From Endozoicomonas sp. Mp262 (GTDB taxonomy: Bacteria > Pseudomonadota > Gammaproteobacteria > Pseudomonadales > Endozoicomonadaceae), in the NCBI RefSeq assembly GCF_025643335.1, contig NZ_CP092489.1:4870581-4934580 (forward strand): 64,000 nucleotides of DNA. The letters are read 5' to 3'. Of the stretch, positions 10,429-20,248 are shown one piece after another. Below the pieces are notes generated by a model, which saw only the letters and a program-made list of their open reading frames with translations, ran no database searches and was not told the DNA's origin. Position numbers and translations under genes: made by a program. Position 1 is the first letter of the stretch. Each line of letters starts with the position of its first letter.

Positions 10429-11570
10429 CAGATTGTCTTGTCTGCCATATCGGAGTAGCGGAAATAGGCGTTGCAGGCTCCTTCGGAGCTCACCATACAA
10501 CTACCCATGGGTCGGGACGGGTTACAGGCCTTGCCAAAAGCACGACACTGATTGGGCTTTGCATGGCCCCGCAGGATATCAGCACAGATACAGACCTTAT
10601 GGTCCTGAATTTCCTTATGGGATAGCCGATCTGAGAAAATCAACTCGGCATCACGGTGGGCAAAACGATCCTGCAACTTTAAGGCTGAGCCGGGAATATC
10701 GCCGAGTCCACGCCAGCGGAAATCAGTTCGCAGGGTAAAAGCCTGATCCATCTTACTCTGTGCTGACTGGTTTCCCTCCGGGGTAACAGCTCTGGAATAC
10801 TGAATGGCTAACTCCGGCTTGCCTGAACATTTCTGCTTAACAATCTCCAGAATCGACTCCAGCACATCCACTGGTTCAAAACCACTGACCACCACAGGAA
10901 TATCAAACTTATCCACCAGCGGTTGATAAATTTTGGCACCGGCCACCACACTGACATGGGATGGGCCAATGAGGGCATTAATCCTGGCACCGCCATCGGC
11001 CATCACTGCCTCAACCGCAGGCGGCACCAGCACATGATTAATATGAAAATAAAGATTGCTAAGCTGCTGTCGTTCAGCCAGTTCCAGCAACACCGCAGTC
11101 ATAGGCGTGGTGGTTTCAAAGCCAATGGCAAAATAAACGACTTTTTTATCCGGGTTATCCCGGGCAATGGTCAGGGCATCCATGGGATCGTAAACAGATC
11201 GCACATCCCCACCCCTGGATCGGCACTCTGCCAGGCTTCCCTTGGAGCCAGGCACGCGAATCATATCGCCCAGGGTCACCAGGATCACATCCGGGGTTTC
11301 CGCCAGCTCCACAGCATGATTTATCCGCTCTTTGGGCATGATACAAACCGGACAGCCCGGGCCATGGATAAATTCTATAATCTCCGGTAGCAGCTGGTTT
11401 AATCCATACTTCATAATGGTGTGGGTATGACCGCCACACACTTCCATAATATTGACCGGTTCATCCAGCTGTTCTGCCAGAACCGAAATCTTTTTAACCA
11501 GCGCCCTGATTACCGCCGGATTCCTGAATCCGGTATACAGGGAATGAGACTTGTCACTTTGAATACTCAT
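10428..11570 (-). CDS. hypD: hydrogenase formation protein HypD
   Basis: HypD is the iron-sulfur scaffold on which, with HypC, the Fe(CN)2CO unit is assembled. The diagnostic motifs are present: CGGHTHTIMKYG near residue 44, GPGCPVC near residue 70, GFETTTP near residue 150. The C-terminal cysteine cluster, with CICADILRG, CRAFGKAC and GACNAYFRY, binds the 4Fe-4S cluster. The 380 residues match the family length. It overlaps hypC by four bases (ATGA) and hypE by one, which indicates coupled translation. Confidence 0.97.
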   Translation of the reverse strand: MSIQSDKSHSLYTGFRNPAVIRALVKKISVLAEQLDEPVNIMEVCGGHTHTIMKYGLNQLLPEIIEFIHGPGCPVCIMPKERINHAVELAETPDVILVTLGDMIRVPGSKGSLAECRSRGGDVRSVYDPMDALTIARDNPDKKVVYFAIGFETTTPMTAVLLELAERQQLSNLYFHINHVLVPPAVEAVMADGGARINALIGPSHVSVVAGAKIYQPLVDKFDIPVVVSGFEPVDVLESILEIVKQKCSGKPELAIQYSRAVTPEGNQSAQSKMDQAFTLRTDFRWRGLGDIPGSALKLQDRFAHRDAELIFSDRLSHKEIQDHKVCICADILRGHAKPNQCRAFGKACNPSRPMGSCMVSSEGACNAYFRYSDMADKTI

Positions 11571-11821
11571 ACCAGCATCGCCTTAATTTCTTCTTCCCCC
11601 ATTTCCTCCATCAAATTCTGATACTCCCTGAGACTGGCACGGGCATCCTGCTCATCAATCTTGCTAATGGCAAAGCCCACATGGATCAACAGATAATCAC
11701 CTTCAGCCAGGGACTCCGTTAATAAATGGGTGCTAACCTGTTTCCGAACTCCCATGGTATCAACCAGGGCCGTACTGTCCGGGTATAGTTCAATAATTTT
11801 CGAGGGAATACATAAACACAT
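11567..11821 (-). CDS. hypC: hydrogenase assembly chaperone HypC
   Basis: This small chaperone (84 residues) carries the iron-ligand unit from HypD to the hydrogenase large-subunit precursor. It begins MCLCIPSKI; the Cys next to the initiator Met is the essential ligand residue of HypC/HybG. It also has the family segment VRKQVSTHLL and an acidic C-terminus. It is the first gene of hypCDEAB and overlaps hypD by four bases. A single copy in the window presumably serves the Hyf enzyme. Confidence 0.95.
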   Translation of the reverse strand: MCLCIPSKIIELYPDSTALVDTMGVRKQVSTHLLTESLAEGDYLLIHVGFAISKIDEQDARASLREYQNLMEEMGEEEIKAMLV

Positions 11822-11987
11822 AAAAAAACCGAAATAAAAGCCTTGATAGTAAAAACGTCACTGGGAGTCTTTATAGTCCCATACCCCGTTCCCAGGACTC
11901 CCTTCTGTGCAAAACCCGGTACAGAAGGAAACACCCGTATGCACTGCCAGCGAAGCACCGGGAACGAGGCGAGGAATCTATATAAAC
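11822..11987. repeat. intergenic element with hairpins between hypF and hypC
   Basis: Two stems can be read: GGGAGTC pairing with GACTCCC (about 11861-11908), and CCTTCTGT pairing with ACAGAAGG (about 11903-11931). A further pair, CGTTCCC and GGGAACG, spans most of the element. The nested pairing and base composition look like a mobile or REP-like noncoding repeat rather than a simple promoter. It could also end hypF transcription or set hypC expression. No U-run follows the stems. Confidence 0.4.
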
Positions 11988-14315
11988 TTAATCCTGACAG
12001 GCCCCAGACATAAGACCATGCCAAAGCTGGCCTGCCGAAATCCCGCCATCATTGGGAGGCAGTTGTTCTGATGTCAGTAATGAGCGCTTTTTAGATTGAA
12101 AGAGCATTGCCAGGTTATTCATCAGGATACGGTTCTGAAAAACGCCACCACTGACTACCACTGAATGGTTTGGATAGCAGTGAGCAATGTCACCGATCAT
12201 CCGGGCAATAGCTGTCAGCAGGATTACTGCACAGTGGCCAGTGGTTTTTCTGGTACGCTGATCAATGGCCCAGTCCAACAGACGATGCCACTGAATAACC
12301 CCATCACTGCTTAAGTTAAACCGGGCTTCAGGATGACTTGATATGACTGCATCAATAGCCGCAGCTTCCAACCGTAGCCCACACTCACCTTCAAAATCCA
12401 CGGTATCAACTAATCCTAATAGACTTGCCCAGCCATCAATCATTCGTCCCATGGATGTGGTTAACGGGGAAAGCCCGGGGCTCTGCCAAACCTTATACAG
12501 GTTGTTTAACCATGAAGCCGGTTTACCCTTAAAGGCTGGCAGATCAAGTGCCTTAATCTCATCAAGACTGTAATACTCCAACAACAGCCCCAGCAAAATT
12601 CTCGCGGGTTCCTTGATGGCCCGTTCGCCACCAATGAGCCGGAACGGCTTTAAGTAGTGGCAACGCTTAGCCTGACGAATATCCACCAGTAATACTTCAC
12701 CACCCCAGATCACACCGGTATTCCCGTCCTTGCCATCCGGCGATGGGTCACCATATCCCGTGCCATCAAAGGCAAATCCAAGCACTTCCCCGGTTAACCG
12801 GTGTTCAGCCATCACTGCCAGAATATGGGCATGATGATGCTGCACCTGGAGATGGCTAAGGGAGCGTTCCTTACTCAGGTCCTGAGCCATTCGAGTAGTG
12901 ATGTAATGGGGGTGTTTGTCTGAAATAACCGTCGCAGGCTCAATTTCAAACAATTGTTCAATGTCGTTTAAATGCCTGCTAAAGCTGGCTTCCATCTCCA
13001 GGCTATCCAGATCCCCTTGATAAGGACCAACCACCATCTGTTTACCCCTGGCCAGGGCGATACTATTTTTCTGCTGAACTCCCAGAGCCAGTAATGGTTT
13101 ATCAACAGCCTGTTCCAAAGGCATCACCAAAGGGGCATAGCCTCTTCCCAGTCGCAGCACTTGACGACGCCCTCCAGCAACCTGTACCACACTGTCATCA
13201 CAGGCATGCAAAATATTGCGGTTATGATCCAGCACATAATCAATATGCTGGCCCAGTTGCTCTATCACCTGGGAGAACCTGGTAGCAATCGGCATACCAG
13301 ATACATTGGCACTTGTGGCCACCAGGGGGAATTTAAGGGATTCCATGAGCAAATAATGTAAAGGTGAATAGGCCAGCATGACTCCCAGCCAGGGAACACC
13401 GGGAGCAATACTCTCTGCAAGGGCAAGCTCCAGCCTTTTCTGCAACAATGTAATTGGCCGTTCCGGCGACTCCAGTATCTCCTGTTCCAGGGGGTCAATA
13501 ACAGCAAGGGACGCTGCCATCTCCAGGCTATTCACCATCACCGCCAATGGCTTTCTGAGGCGGCGCTTACCTGCCCGTAACCTGGCCACCACCTCTTCAT
13601 TGGTGGCATCACACATTAAATGAAAGCCACCAATGCCTTTTACTGCCACAATTTTCCCGTCCTTCAGGGCTGCAACAGCATGCATCAGGGCTTTATCCCT
13701 GTTTGCCAGCAAATTACCCGATGAATCAGTGAACCTTATCTCAGGACCACAGTAATTGCAGCTCACTGGCTGGGCATGGTAGCGACGATCCAGGGGATTA
13801 CCATAAGCTTCCGCACAGGCAGGACACATGGCAAAGTCCGCCATACTGGTCCATGGCCTGTCATAGGGCAGTTGTCTTACTAAACTGTATCTGGGGCCAC
13901 AATGGGTACAATTAGTGAACGGGTATTGATAATGCCGGTTGCCAGCTGTAAAAGTCTCTTCCATACAATGGGAGCATACCCCTTTATCCGGAGATATACT
14001 GATACTGTCCAGATCAACGGTATCACTGGAAGTGATCACGAACTCGCCATCATTCTGCAATGGCATACTGTCGACGGAAACCCGGTCAATACGACTCAAT
14101 GGTGGCGCATCTGTTTTTAGGGCAGTGATAAAACTGTCTGCGGCAGATAAACCACCTTCAATCTCAATATAAACACCCTGGCCATTATTCAGGATAAAAC
14201 CGGACAATTGCCGTTCTATTGCCAGGCGGTACACTGTCGGTCGAAACCCTACTCCCTGTACAATGCCCCAGACCCTGATTTTCCGGCGAACAACTTTGTC
14301 TTCAGTTATTGACAC
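11988..14315 (-). CDS. hypF: carbamoyltransferase HypF
   Basis: HypF uses carbamoyl phosphate and ATP to carbamoylate HypE, the first step of cyanide ligand synthesis. Domains in order: acylphosphatase-like (about 1-95, with GIVQGVGFRPTVYRLA), two zinc-finger units (about 110-185, paired CxxC motifs such as CSHC, CTHCG, CPAC and CNYCG), a YrdC-like domain (about 200-385) and a Kae1-like domain with the metal-binding VQHHHAHILAVMAEH and the FAFDGTGYG segment. The length of 775 residues is normal. fdhD ends two bases before its start, so it is probably co-transcribed with fdhD and fhlA. Confidence 0.97.
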   Translation of the reverse strand: MSITEDKVVRRKIRVWGIVQGVGFRPTVYRLAIERQLSGFILNNGQGVYIEIEGGLSAADSFITALKTDAPPLSRIDRVSVDSMPLQNDGEFVITSSDTVDLDSISISPDKGVCSHCMEETFTAGNRHYQYPFTNCTHCGPRYSLVRQLPYDRPWTSMADFAMCPACAEAYGNPLDRRYHAQPVSCNYCGPEIRFTDSSGNLLANRDKALMHAVAALKDGKIVAVKGIGGFHLMCDATNEEVVARLRAGKRRLRKPLAVMVNSLEMAASLAVIDPLEQEILESPERPITLLQKRLELALAESIAPGVPWLGVMLAYSPLHYLLMESLKFPLVATSANVSGMPIATRFSQVIEQLGQHIDYVLDHNRNILHACDDSVVQVAGGRRQVLRLGRGYAPLVMPLEQAVDKPLLALGVQQKNSIALARGKQMVVGPYQGDLDSLEMEASFSRHLNDIEQLFEIEPATVISDKHPHYITTRMAQDLSKERSLSHLQVQHHHAHILAVMAEHRLTGEVLGFAFDGTGYGDPSPDGKDGNTGVIWGGEVLLVDIRQAKRCHYLKPFRLIGGERAIKEPARILLGLLLEYYSLDEIKALDLPAFKGKPASWLNNLYKVWQSPGLSPLTTSMGRMIDGWASLLGLVDTVDFEGECGLRLEAAAIDAVISSHPEARFNLSSDGVIQWHRLLDWAIDQRTRKTTGHCAVILLTAIARMIGDIAHCYPNHSVVVSGGVFQNRILMNNLAMLFQSKKRSLLTSEQLPPNDGGISAGQLWHGLMSGACQD

Positions 14316-14317
14316 CG

Positions 14318-15145
14318 TCAGGCCACCTCTTCAGCTGCTTGCAACAAGCGCTCACAGTGGCTGTATATACTTAGCTTACCAGGACGACAAAAACCCGCTA
14401 ACGTCAAATTACACTGATCAGCAAGAACCACTGCTTTTTTCGTAACCGCAGAAATGGCGAATAGCGCTTCCACTCCCGCCACAATCGCCTTCTGAACCAT
14501 CTCAAAACTGGCCCGGCTGGTCACTAAAACAGCCCCGCCACGAATATGATTGCGGGCCAGATATCCAATCAGTTTATCCAGGGCAATATGACGACCCACG
14601 TCTTCCCTCACTGCAACCAATTCTGCCTGATCTGTGATCCAGCCTGCGGCATGGGTTGCACCGGTTTCCTGGTTTAACCGCTGTTGTTGCTTCAGGCAGT
14701 CAAATGCATTGTCAATCTTTAAGGCATCCAGGGTTAAGTGCTTTTCCAGTACTGGCAGCTCTCTACTCACATGGGATAGTTGCTCAGTGCCGCATATACC
14801 ACAACCAGTGGTTCCAGCCAGATTTCGTCTTCTTGACTTGAGTCGTTGAAAACAGCGGGAAGATATTTCAACAGCCACTTCGACCCCTGAACAGGCAGGA
14901 ACAATATCAATACCCCGTATATCCTCAAAACGATCAATAATACCTTCGGTGAGAGAGAAACCGATTGCCAGGTCCTCCAGATCCGAAGGCAGTGACATTA
15001 ATACCGCATGGGAAATACCGTTATAGACTATGGCAACCGGCACTTCCTCAACCAGCTGATCGGTATTGAATGACGTACTTTGTTGGTGGCGAATGCGACA
15101 TACCGGCATCGCCTGGCAACTGGAAATAGCAGAAGCCTGATCCAT
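14318..15145 (-). CDS. fdhD: formate dehydrogenase accessory sulfurtransferase FdhD
   Basis: FdhD transfers sulfur from the cysteine desulfurase IscS to the molybdenum cofactor of formate dehydrogenase, which is needed for FdhF activity. The protein (275 residues) carries the cysteine loop GTTGCGICG (about residue 118), whose Cys pair is the sulfur carrier, and the conserved VAVREDVGRHIALDK and VTSRASFEM segments. It lies between fhlA and hypF on the same strand, and its presence beside fdhF fits its role. Confidence 0.96.
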   Translation of the reverse strand: MDQASAISSCQAMPVCRIRHQQSTSFNTDQLVEEVPVAIVYNGISHAVLMSLPSDLEDLAIGFSLTEGIIDRFEDIRGIDIVPACSGVEVAVEISSRCFQRLKSRRRNLAGTTGCGICGTEQLSHVSRELPVLEKHLTLDALKIDNAFDCLKQQQRLNQETGATHAAGWITDQAELVAVREDVGRHIALDKLIGYLARNHIRGGAVLVTSRASFEMVQKAIVAGVEALFAISAVTKKAVVLADQCNLTLAGFCRPGKLSIYSHCERLLQAAEEVA

Positions 15146-15178
15146 ATTATCCCCTTACTGCCCAAATTCTTGGGCTGT

Positions 15179-17260
15179 TCAACTAGGCGCCTTGGGGGAA
15201 ATTCCCAGTCGCTTCATTCTGGACAGCAGCGTGGTTCTCTTAATGCCCAGCCGCTGAGCTGCCCCCCTGGGACCGGCCACCACGCCATTACAGGCTTTTA
15301 AAGCCTGAATAATGGCTTCCCGGTCATGTGGACCTTGATCAAAACTAAAAGAGTCGTATGAGCAGGTATCGTCAGGCTCAGCCTGATTAAGACCGGGTAG
15401 CGCCGATAAGGTATCCTGGCAGGTTCGTGCTTCCTGGTAGGAGACATTCAGGACATTACCCCGGGTTAGGATTACTGAACGTTCAATAACGTTGCGTAAC
15501 TCCCTGATATTGCCCGGCCAGGGCTGGGCACATAGCCAGGTCATATCATCTTCTGAAATACTGGTGATATTCCGGTTCATCTTCCGGGAAATGTCTTCGG
15601 TAAAGTGCTTGACCAGCAAGGGGATATCATCCCTTCGCTTGCGCAATGGTGGGAGCATGATGGGAAATACATTCAGGCGATAATAAAGATCACTTCTGAA
15701 TTTTTTGTCCTTAACCATCTTGAGCAGATCGCAATTAGTGGCAGCAATCACCCGTACATCCACAGAAACAGGTTGATAACTGCCAATCCGCTCCACCTCA
15801 CTTTCCTGTAATACCCGCAGCATTTTAGGCTGTAAATCCAGCGGCATATCACCAATCTCATCCAGGAACAGGGTACTCTGGTCCGCTCGTTCAAAGCGAC
15901 CGGCCCGCCGTGCCAGGGCTCCGGTAAAGGCCCCTTTTTCATGGCCAAAAAGATCACTCTCAAACAACCCGGAAGGCACCGCAGAACAGTTCATTTTCAC
16001 CATCTCGCGGCTGCTGCGCTGACTAAGCCGGTGAATGGCCCTGGCCACCAGTTCCTTGCCTGTACCGGTCTCACCAAGAATCAGCACAGTGCATTGGCTA
16101 TCGGCCACCATCGATGCTTTTTCCAGCACCTGATTCATGACACTGCTCTGGCTAATGATTTCGCTGAACACTTGGTGTTTATGAACCCGGGTATCCAGGG
16201 AAACACGGTTTAAAGGCATGGCCGATATGTGTTCTTTCTGATACACCTGCACACTATGCAGGGTCATTGCCGTTCTGGCGGCAATTTTCTGTAGCAACGC
16301 GAGATCACAGGAATGAAAGAAACCACACTCCCGATGACCCAGCCGGATAACACCATGGGGCTGGTTTCTGAAAATCAATGGCAAAATACAGATGCCGTTC
16401 AACTCATCCTGAGTGTTATTGCAGATAAATTGAGGTTCCAGTGTATTCAATGCTTCCAGCTCATGGGCACACTTGTTGCCTGCATCCTCAATAGTGTAGG
16501 CAACTCGACTGTCCTTACCAGGTCGAATGGTGTAACACTCAAACACATTCAGTTTTTTTGAAAAGTATTTAAGGCTCACATACTCAATGTCAAAATAGGT
16601 TCGAAGGGAACCCGATAAATCAGTAATCAAGCTCTCAATGTTATCCTGACTGATCACCGCATTGGTGACATCCACCAGAATCTGGCAATAGTCACGCTCT
16701 GAACGAAGGGCCACAGCCTGCTGGCTATAACGCTCCCGGCGCAACACACTATTGAGAATCGTGGTAATCAGGTATGAAAGTTGTTTCAGCTTTTTCAGTA
16801 TCTCATCCGAGAAAGCCCGGGCCTGATAACTGATATATTCAATCCCACCCAAATGGGTACCTGATGTCAGGGGGAACTGACAATAGGATTGCAGGCTGGA
16901 ATAAGGTTTTAAGGACTTGAGGACTGGAAAGTGAGTGGTGAAATATTCACCTTCCATCAAATTGATAATTTCCCGTTCACCATTATCATGGGTAGGCAAC
17001 AGGCAACCAGGATTAGCCAGTTTAATACCCCGTCGGGTTTCCGGGTTAATACTGAAAATAGTACACCCTGCGCCCAGATAATCGTGAATCACCAGATTGA
17101 TCACTGAAATTTTAACAAAATCCAGATCACACTGATTAAGGATTTCAACAAATGCAAGACAACTCTTTGCCTCAAGAAGCTTATCAGACAGTGCAATAAA
17201 GTTATGATCCCACTTCGTGTCCACTTCATTAACAGGCAGCTGCGTCGACTTGTACTTCAT
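15179..17260 (-). CDS. fhlA: formate hydrogenlyase transcriptional activator FhlA
   Basis: FhlA is a sigma-54 activator that senses formate and turns on formate hydrogenlyase genes. The 693 residues contain two N-terminal GAF-type regions (about 1-170 and 190-345) and then a central AAA+ domain. This shows Walker A GETGTGKE, the sigma-54 contact loop GAFTGA and Walker B LFLDEIGD. A C-terminal Fis-type helix-turn-helix follows (AAQRLGIKRTTLLSRMKRLGI). It has no receiver domain, as expected for FhlA/HyfR. The HyfR name cannot be excluded, but the position next to fdhF and hydN favours FhlA. Likely targets are the sigma-54 promoters at 20249-20266 and 40467-40483. Confidence 0.93.
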   Translation of the reverse strand: MKYKSTQLPVNEVDTKWDHNFIALSDKLLEAKSCLAFVEILNQCDLDFVKISVINLVIHDYLGAGCTIFSINPETRRGIKLANPGCLLPTHDNGEREIINLMEGEYFTTHFPVLKSLKPYSSLQSYCQFPLTSGTHLGGIEYISYQARAFSDEILKKLKQLSYLITTILNSVLRRERYSQQAVALRSERDYCQILVDVTNAVISQDNIESLITDLSGSLRTYFDIEYVSLKYFSKKLNVFECYTIRPGKDSRVAYTIEDAGNKCAHELEALNTLEPQFICNNTQDELNGICILPLIFRNQPHGVIRLGHRECGFFHSCDLALLQKIAARTAMTLHSVQVYQKEHISAMPLNRVSLDTRVHKHQVFSEIISQSSVMNQVLEKASMVADSQCTVLILGETGTGKELVARAIHRLSQRSSREMVKMNCSAVPSGLFESDLFGHEKGAFTGALARRAGRFERADQSTLFLDEIGDMPLDLQPKMLRVLQESEVERIGSYQPVSVDVRVIAATNCDLLKMVKDKKFRSDLYYRLNVFPIMLPPLRKRRDDIPLLVKHFTEDISRKMNRNITSISEDDMTWLCAQPWPGNIRELRNVIERSVILTRGNVLNVSYQEARTCQDTLSALPGLNQAEPDDTCSYDSFSFDQGPHDREAIIQALKACNGVVAGPRGAAQRLGIKRTTLLSRMKRLGISPKAPS

Positions 17261-17288
17261 TGATTACTTATATCCCAGGGCATGAATC

Positions 17289-17324
17289 ATACCAGTTAAA
17301 CAGCCAAGGCTGTTTAACTGGTAT
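17289..17324. terminator. perfect 17-bp inverted repeat between fdhF and fhlA
   Basis: ATACCAGTTAAACAGCC at 17289-17305 and its exact reverse complement at 17308-17324 are separated by two bases. It lies 12 bp after the fdhF stop and about 30 bp before fhlA. No U-run follows on the minus strand. It may be a terminator or RNA-stabilising hairpin for fdhF, or an operator for fhlA. Confidence 0.55.
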
Positions 17325-17336
17325 CGGGAATTGCCC

Positions 17337-19481
17337 TTAAACGCAGGCTGCTTTCCGCAACTTGGACTTCAGACCGCTGTACTCAACCTGTACATGGTTT
17401 TCAGCCCAGCCCTGATCAGCAATCCGCTCCACCTTCACCGCACAATACTTGTACTCAGGTGTACTGGAAATCGGGTCAAGATGCTCAATGGTCAGCTCAT
17501 TACAAGCGCCTATCCACCACTGGTAGGTCATGTAAACCACACCCTTGTTAACCCGCTCATTCCAGGCAGCACGGCTGATCACCTTGCCACGGCGGGAAGA
17601 TACCCAGACCAGTTGCTGATCACGGATACCCAGATCCCTGGCATCATCAGGATGCATCTGCACATAACCCGGCTCATCTGCCAGGGTTTGCAGGGCAGAG
17701 CAGTTACCGGTCATGGAACGACAGGAATAATGGCCCACTTCCCGGACGGTAGACAGCACCAGTGGGTACTCACTGTCCGGCTGCTCCAGGGGTGGACGCC
17801 ATTCAGCAGCAATCAGCTTACCCTTACCCGTATCTGTGGTGAACTTATTACCCTTAAACAACCAGGAAGTACCTGGATGATCGTCAGTAGGGCAAGGCCA
17901 CTGAACTGACTTCAACCCTTCCATCTTTTCGTAGGTTGCGCCTGCATACAGCGGACACAGCGCACGAATCTCATCCCAGATTTCCTTGGTATTGTTATAC
18001 GACATGGAGTAACCCATTGCCTCGGACATCAGGCAGAAAATTTCCCAGTCAGTCTTGACGTTATCCGGTGGGTTAATCGCCTTACTGAAACGCTGGAAAC
18101 CACGGTCTGCACTACTATAAACCCCTTCATGCTCACCCCAGCTGGTCGCCGGGAAGATCACATCCGCCATTTCTGCGGTCTGGGTCATAAAGATATCCTG
18201 AACAATCACCAACTCCATATCGGAGAGAGTCTTGCGCATAGCTGCCAGATCTGCCTCGGTCTGGGCAGGATCTTCACCAAAGATATAGAACGCCTTACAT
18301 TCACCGTCGTGAACCTTATGGTTCAGGTTCGTGAGGCGATAGCCGGGCTTGGATGACAGAGGTACACCCCAGGCCTTCTCGAACTTGGCGCGGATAGCAT
18401 CATCGGCAACGCTCTGGTAACCGGGATATTGATGGGGCAGCATCCCCATATCGCAGGTACCCTGAACGTTATTCTGACCACGAACCGGGCCGCAGCCCAC
18501 ACCCCGACGACCAAAATTACCGGTGAGTAGTGCCAGGCCTGCCAGCCCTCTCACCACATCCACCGCCTGGCCATACTGGGTTACGCCCATGCCCCACAGA
18601 ATCATGGATTCAGAGGCGGCAGCATAAGTACGGATAGCCTTACGAATATCAGCCGCAGGAACACCGGTGATTTCTTCGGCATATTCCGGTGTGTACTTGG
18701 CCACAACCTTACGGAATTCATTAAAGCCTTCCGTATAGTTGGCTACATACTCACGGTCGTATAACCCTTCCTCAATCAGCACATTGGCAAAGGCATTCAC
18801 CAGCGCCATATTAGTGCCATTCTTCAGCGCCAGCCACTGGTCGGCAGTCCGGGCAGTTTCAATCTTGCGCGGATCACAGACAATAATCTGGGCACCATTC
18901 TGACGGGCCTTGATAATATGTTTTGCCACAACCGGATGAGAATCAGCCGCATTGTAACCGAATACGAGCAGACACTTGGTGTCTTGAATTTCAGTAATGG
19001 AGTTGCTCATGGCTCCGTTACCTACAGTGGTCTCCAGACCGGAGACAGAAGGTGCGTGTCACACCCTTGCGCAGTGATCCACGTTATTGGTGCCGAGGGC
19101 GGCACGGGCAAACTTCTGCATAACGAAGTTAGCTTCATTACCGGGCCCACGGGCAGAGCCGGTGGTCATGATGGCATCGGGGCCGTAGGTGGCCTTAATG
19201 TTTTTCAGCTTACTGCTGGCAAAGTCAATGGCTTCTTTCCAGGATACCGGCTCCAGTTCACCACCCTTCTGACGACGGATCATGGGATTTTTCAACCGGG
19301 GTGTCAGCAGGTTGGTATCGTTCAGAAAGTCCCAGCCATAGTAACCCTTCAGGCACAACTCACCCTGATTGGTCCGGCCATTGGCAGGCTCTGCACCTAC
19401 TACCTTGTCGTTTTCCACGAGCAGATCGAGCTTGCAACCTGTCCCGCAATACGGGCACACCGTATTTACTTTTTTCATCAA
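17337..19481 (-). CDS. fdhF: formate dehydrogenase H, selenocysteine-containing (UGA read through at 19061-19059)
   Basis: FdhF oxidises formate to CO2 with a molybdenum bis-MGD cofactor and feeds electrons to HydN/HyfA and the hydrogenase. The frame is interrupted only by a TGA at 19061-19059, within ...NNVDHCARV-U-HAPSVSGLETTVGNG. This matches the known selenocysteine context of E. coli FdhF, so the TGA is read as Sec (residue 140 or 141 depending on which of two Met codons starts). The N-terminal 4Fe-4S motif is CPYCGTGC with a later LCLKG. After the Sec come GAMSNSI and the cofactor-binding FGYNAADSHPVV. The restored length of 714 residues equals the family length. An apparent SECIS hairpin follows the TGA. 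Function requires SelA, SelB and SelC, which are not in this window. Confidence 0.96.
19029..19061 (-). promoter_or_regulatory. SECIS-like hairpin directing selenocysteine insertion in fdhF
   Basis: Just after the TGA (19061-19059) the mRNA can fold GTCTCC against GGAGAC (19046-19041 with 19035-19030). The loop carries GGTCT, like the GGUCUG loop recognised by SelB in E. coli fdhF. The distance from the UGA is about 13 bases, as expected for a bacterial SECIS. Confidence 0.8.
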
Positions 19482-19504
19482 TAATTCCTCAAATGCCTAT
19501 AGCA

Positions 19505-20041
19505 TCAGATCACGTCAGCCACTGCCAAAGCGGCAGCATCACGTTTTCTGGCATTTGCCTGCTCAACATCAGCAGCCGTTTCGATACGCAGGGCACCCGT
19601 AGGGCAAACCCTGACACAGGCAGGACCCTTCGGATTGTCGCTGCACAGATCACACTTGATGGCCTCTGCCCTGGTTTCCTTAACTGTCAGAAGACCCGTG
19701 CCTTTTGCAGTACTTTTTGTGACAATCTGCATGGCACCGTAAGGACAGGCAATGGCACAGGTCTTACAACCAATGCACTTTTCCTGCTGTACCTTGATCT
19801 GGTTATCTTCACGGTAGATTGCCTTGTTCGGACACACCTGAGCACAAGGTGCATCTTCACACTGACGACACATGACCGGAACAGTAACCTCGGCATTCCT
19901 TACCAGCTGCAACCGCGGCGTAAAACTGGCAGAATCAATAGCATTAACAGTATTTGCTGCCTGGTGCGAAACAACGCAGGCTACTTCACAGGTGCGACAC
20001 CCAATACAGGACTGGGAGTCAGCAAAAATAAACGTATTCAT
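19505..20041 (-). CDS. hydN: electron transport protein HydN (4Fe-4S ferredoxin)
   Basis: HydN is a polyferredoxin thought to carry electrons from FdhF to the hydrogenase. The protein (178 residues) has four cysteine clusters: CIGCRTCEVAC near the start, CRQCEDAPCAQVCP, CIGCKTCAIACP, and CDLC with ACVRVCP. The start at 20041 gives MNTFIFADSQSCIGC, follows AGGGAAAGGGTG, and matches the N-terminus of HyfA at 40423; an upstream in-frame start would add an unconserved 31 residues. It is the first gene after the sigma-54 promoter, 23 bp upstream of fdhF. Confidence 0.93.
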   Translation of the reverse strand: MNTFIFADSQSCIGCRTCEVACVVSHQAANTVNAIDSASFTPRLQLVRNAEVTVPVMCRQCEDAPCAQVCPNKAIYREDNQIKVQQEKCIGCKTCAIACPYGAMQIVTKSTAKGTGLLTVKETRAEAIKCDLCSDNPKGPACVRVCPTGALRIETAADVEQANARKRDAAALAVADVI

Positions 20042-20248
20042 CACCCTTTCCCTGTAGAACCCACAAGACCCAGTCTGTTCTGCTGCGATGGCAATCAATG
20101 AGCTGCAATGTCCTGCAACCCTCACCACAGACATCCGGGCCTAACAGATTCCTGTGACCACCTTTTCGGAATAAAACCTGATAAAAATCAAAGGTGGGTG
20201 ATCAGAATAACCCGACAACAGCGTTGTCAGGCTTGAGTGAGTCATTTA

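Noticed and set aside
19059..19061. TGA as a nonsense mutation splitting fdhF
   Set aside because: The context and hairpin match the known selenocysteine site, and the protein continues conserved on both sides.
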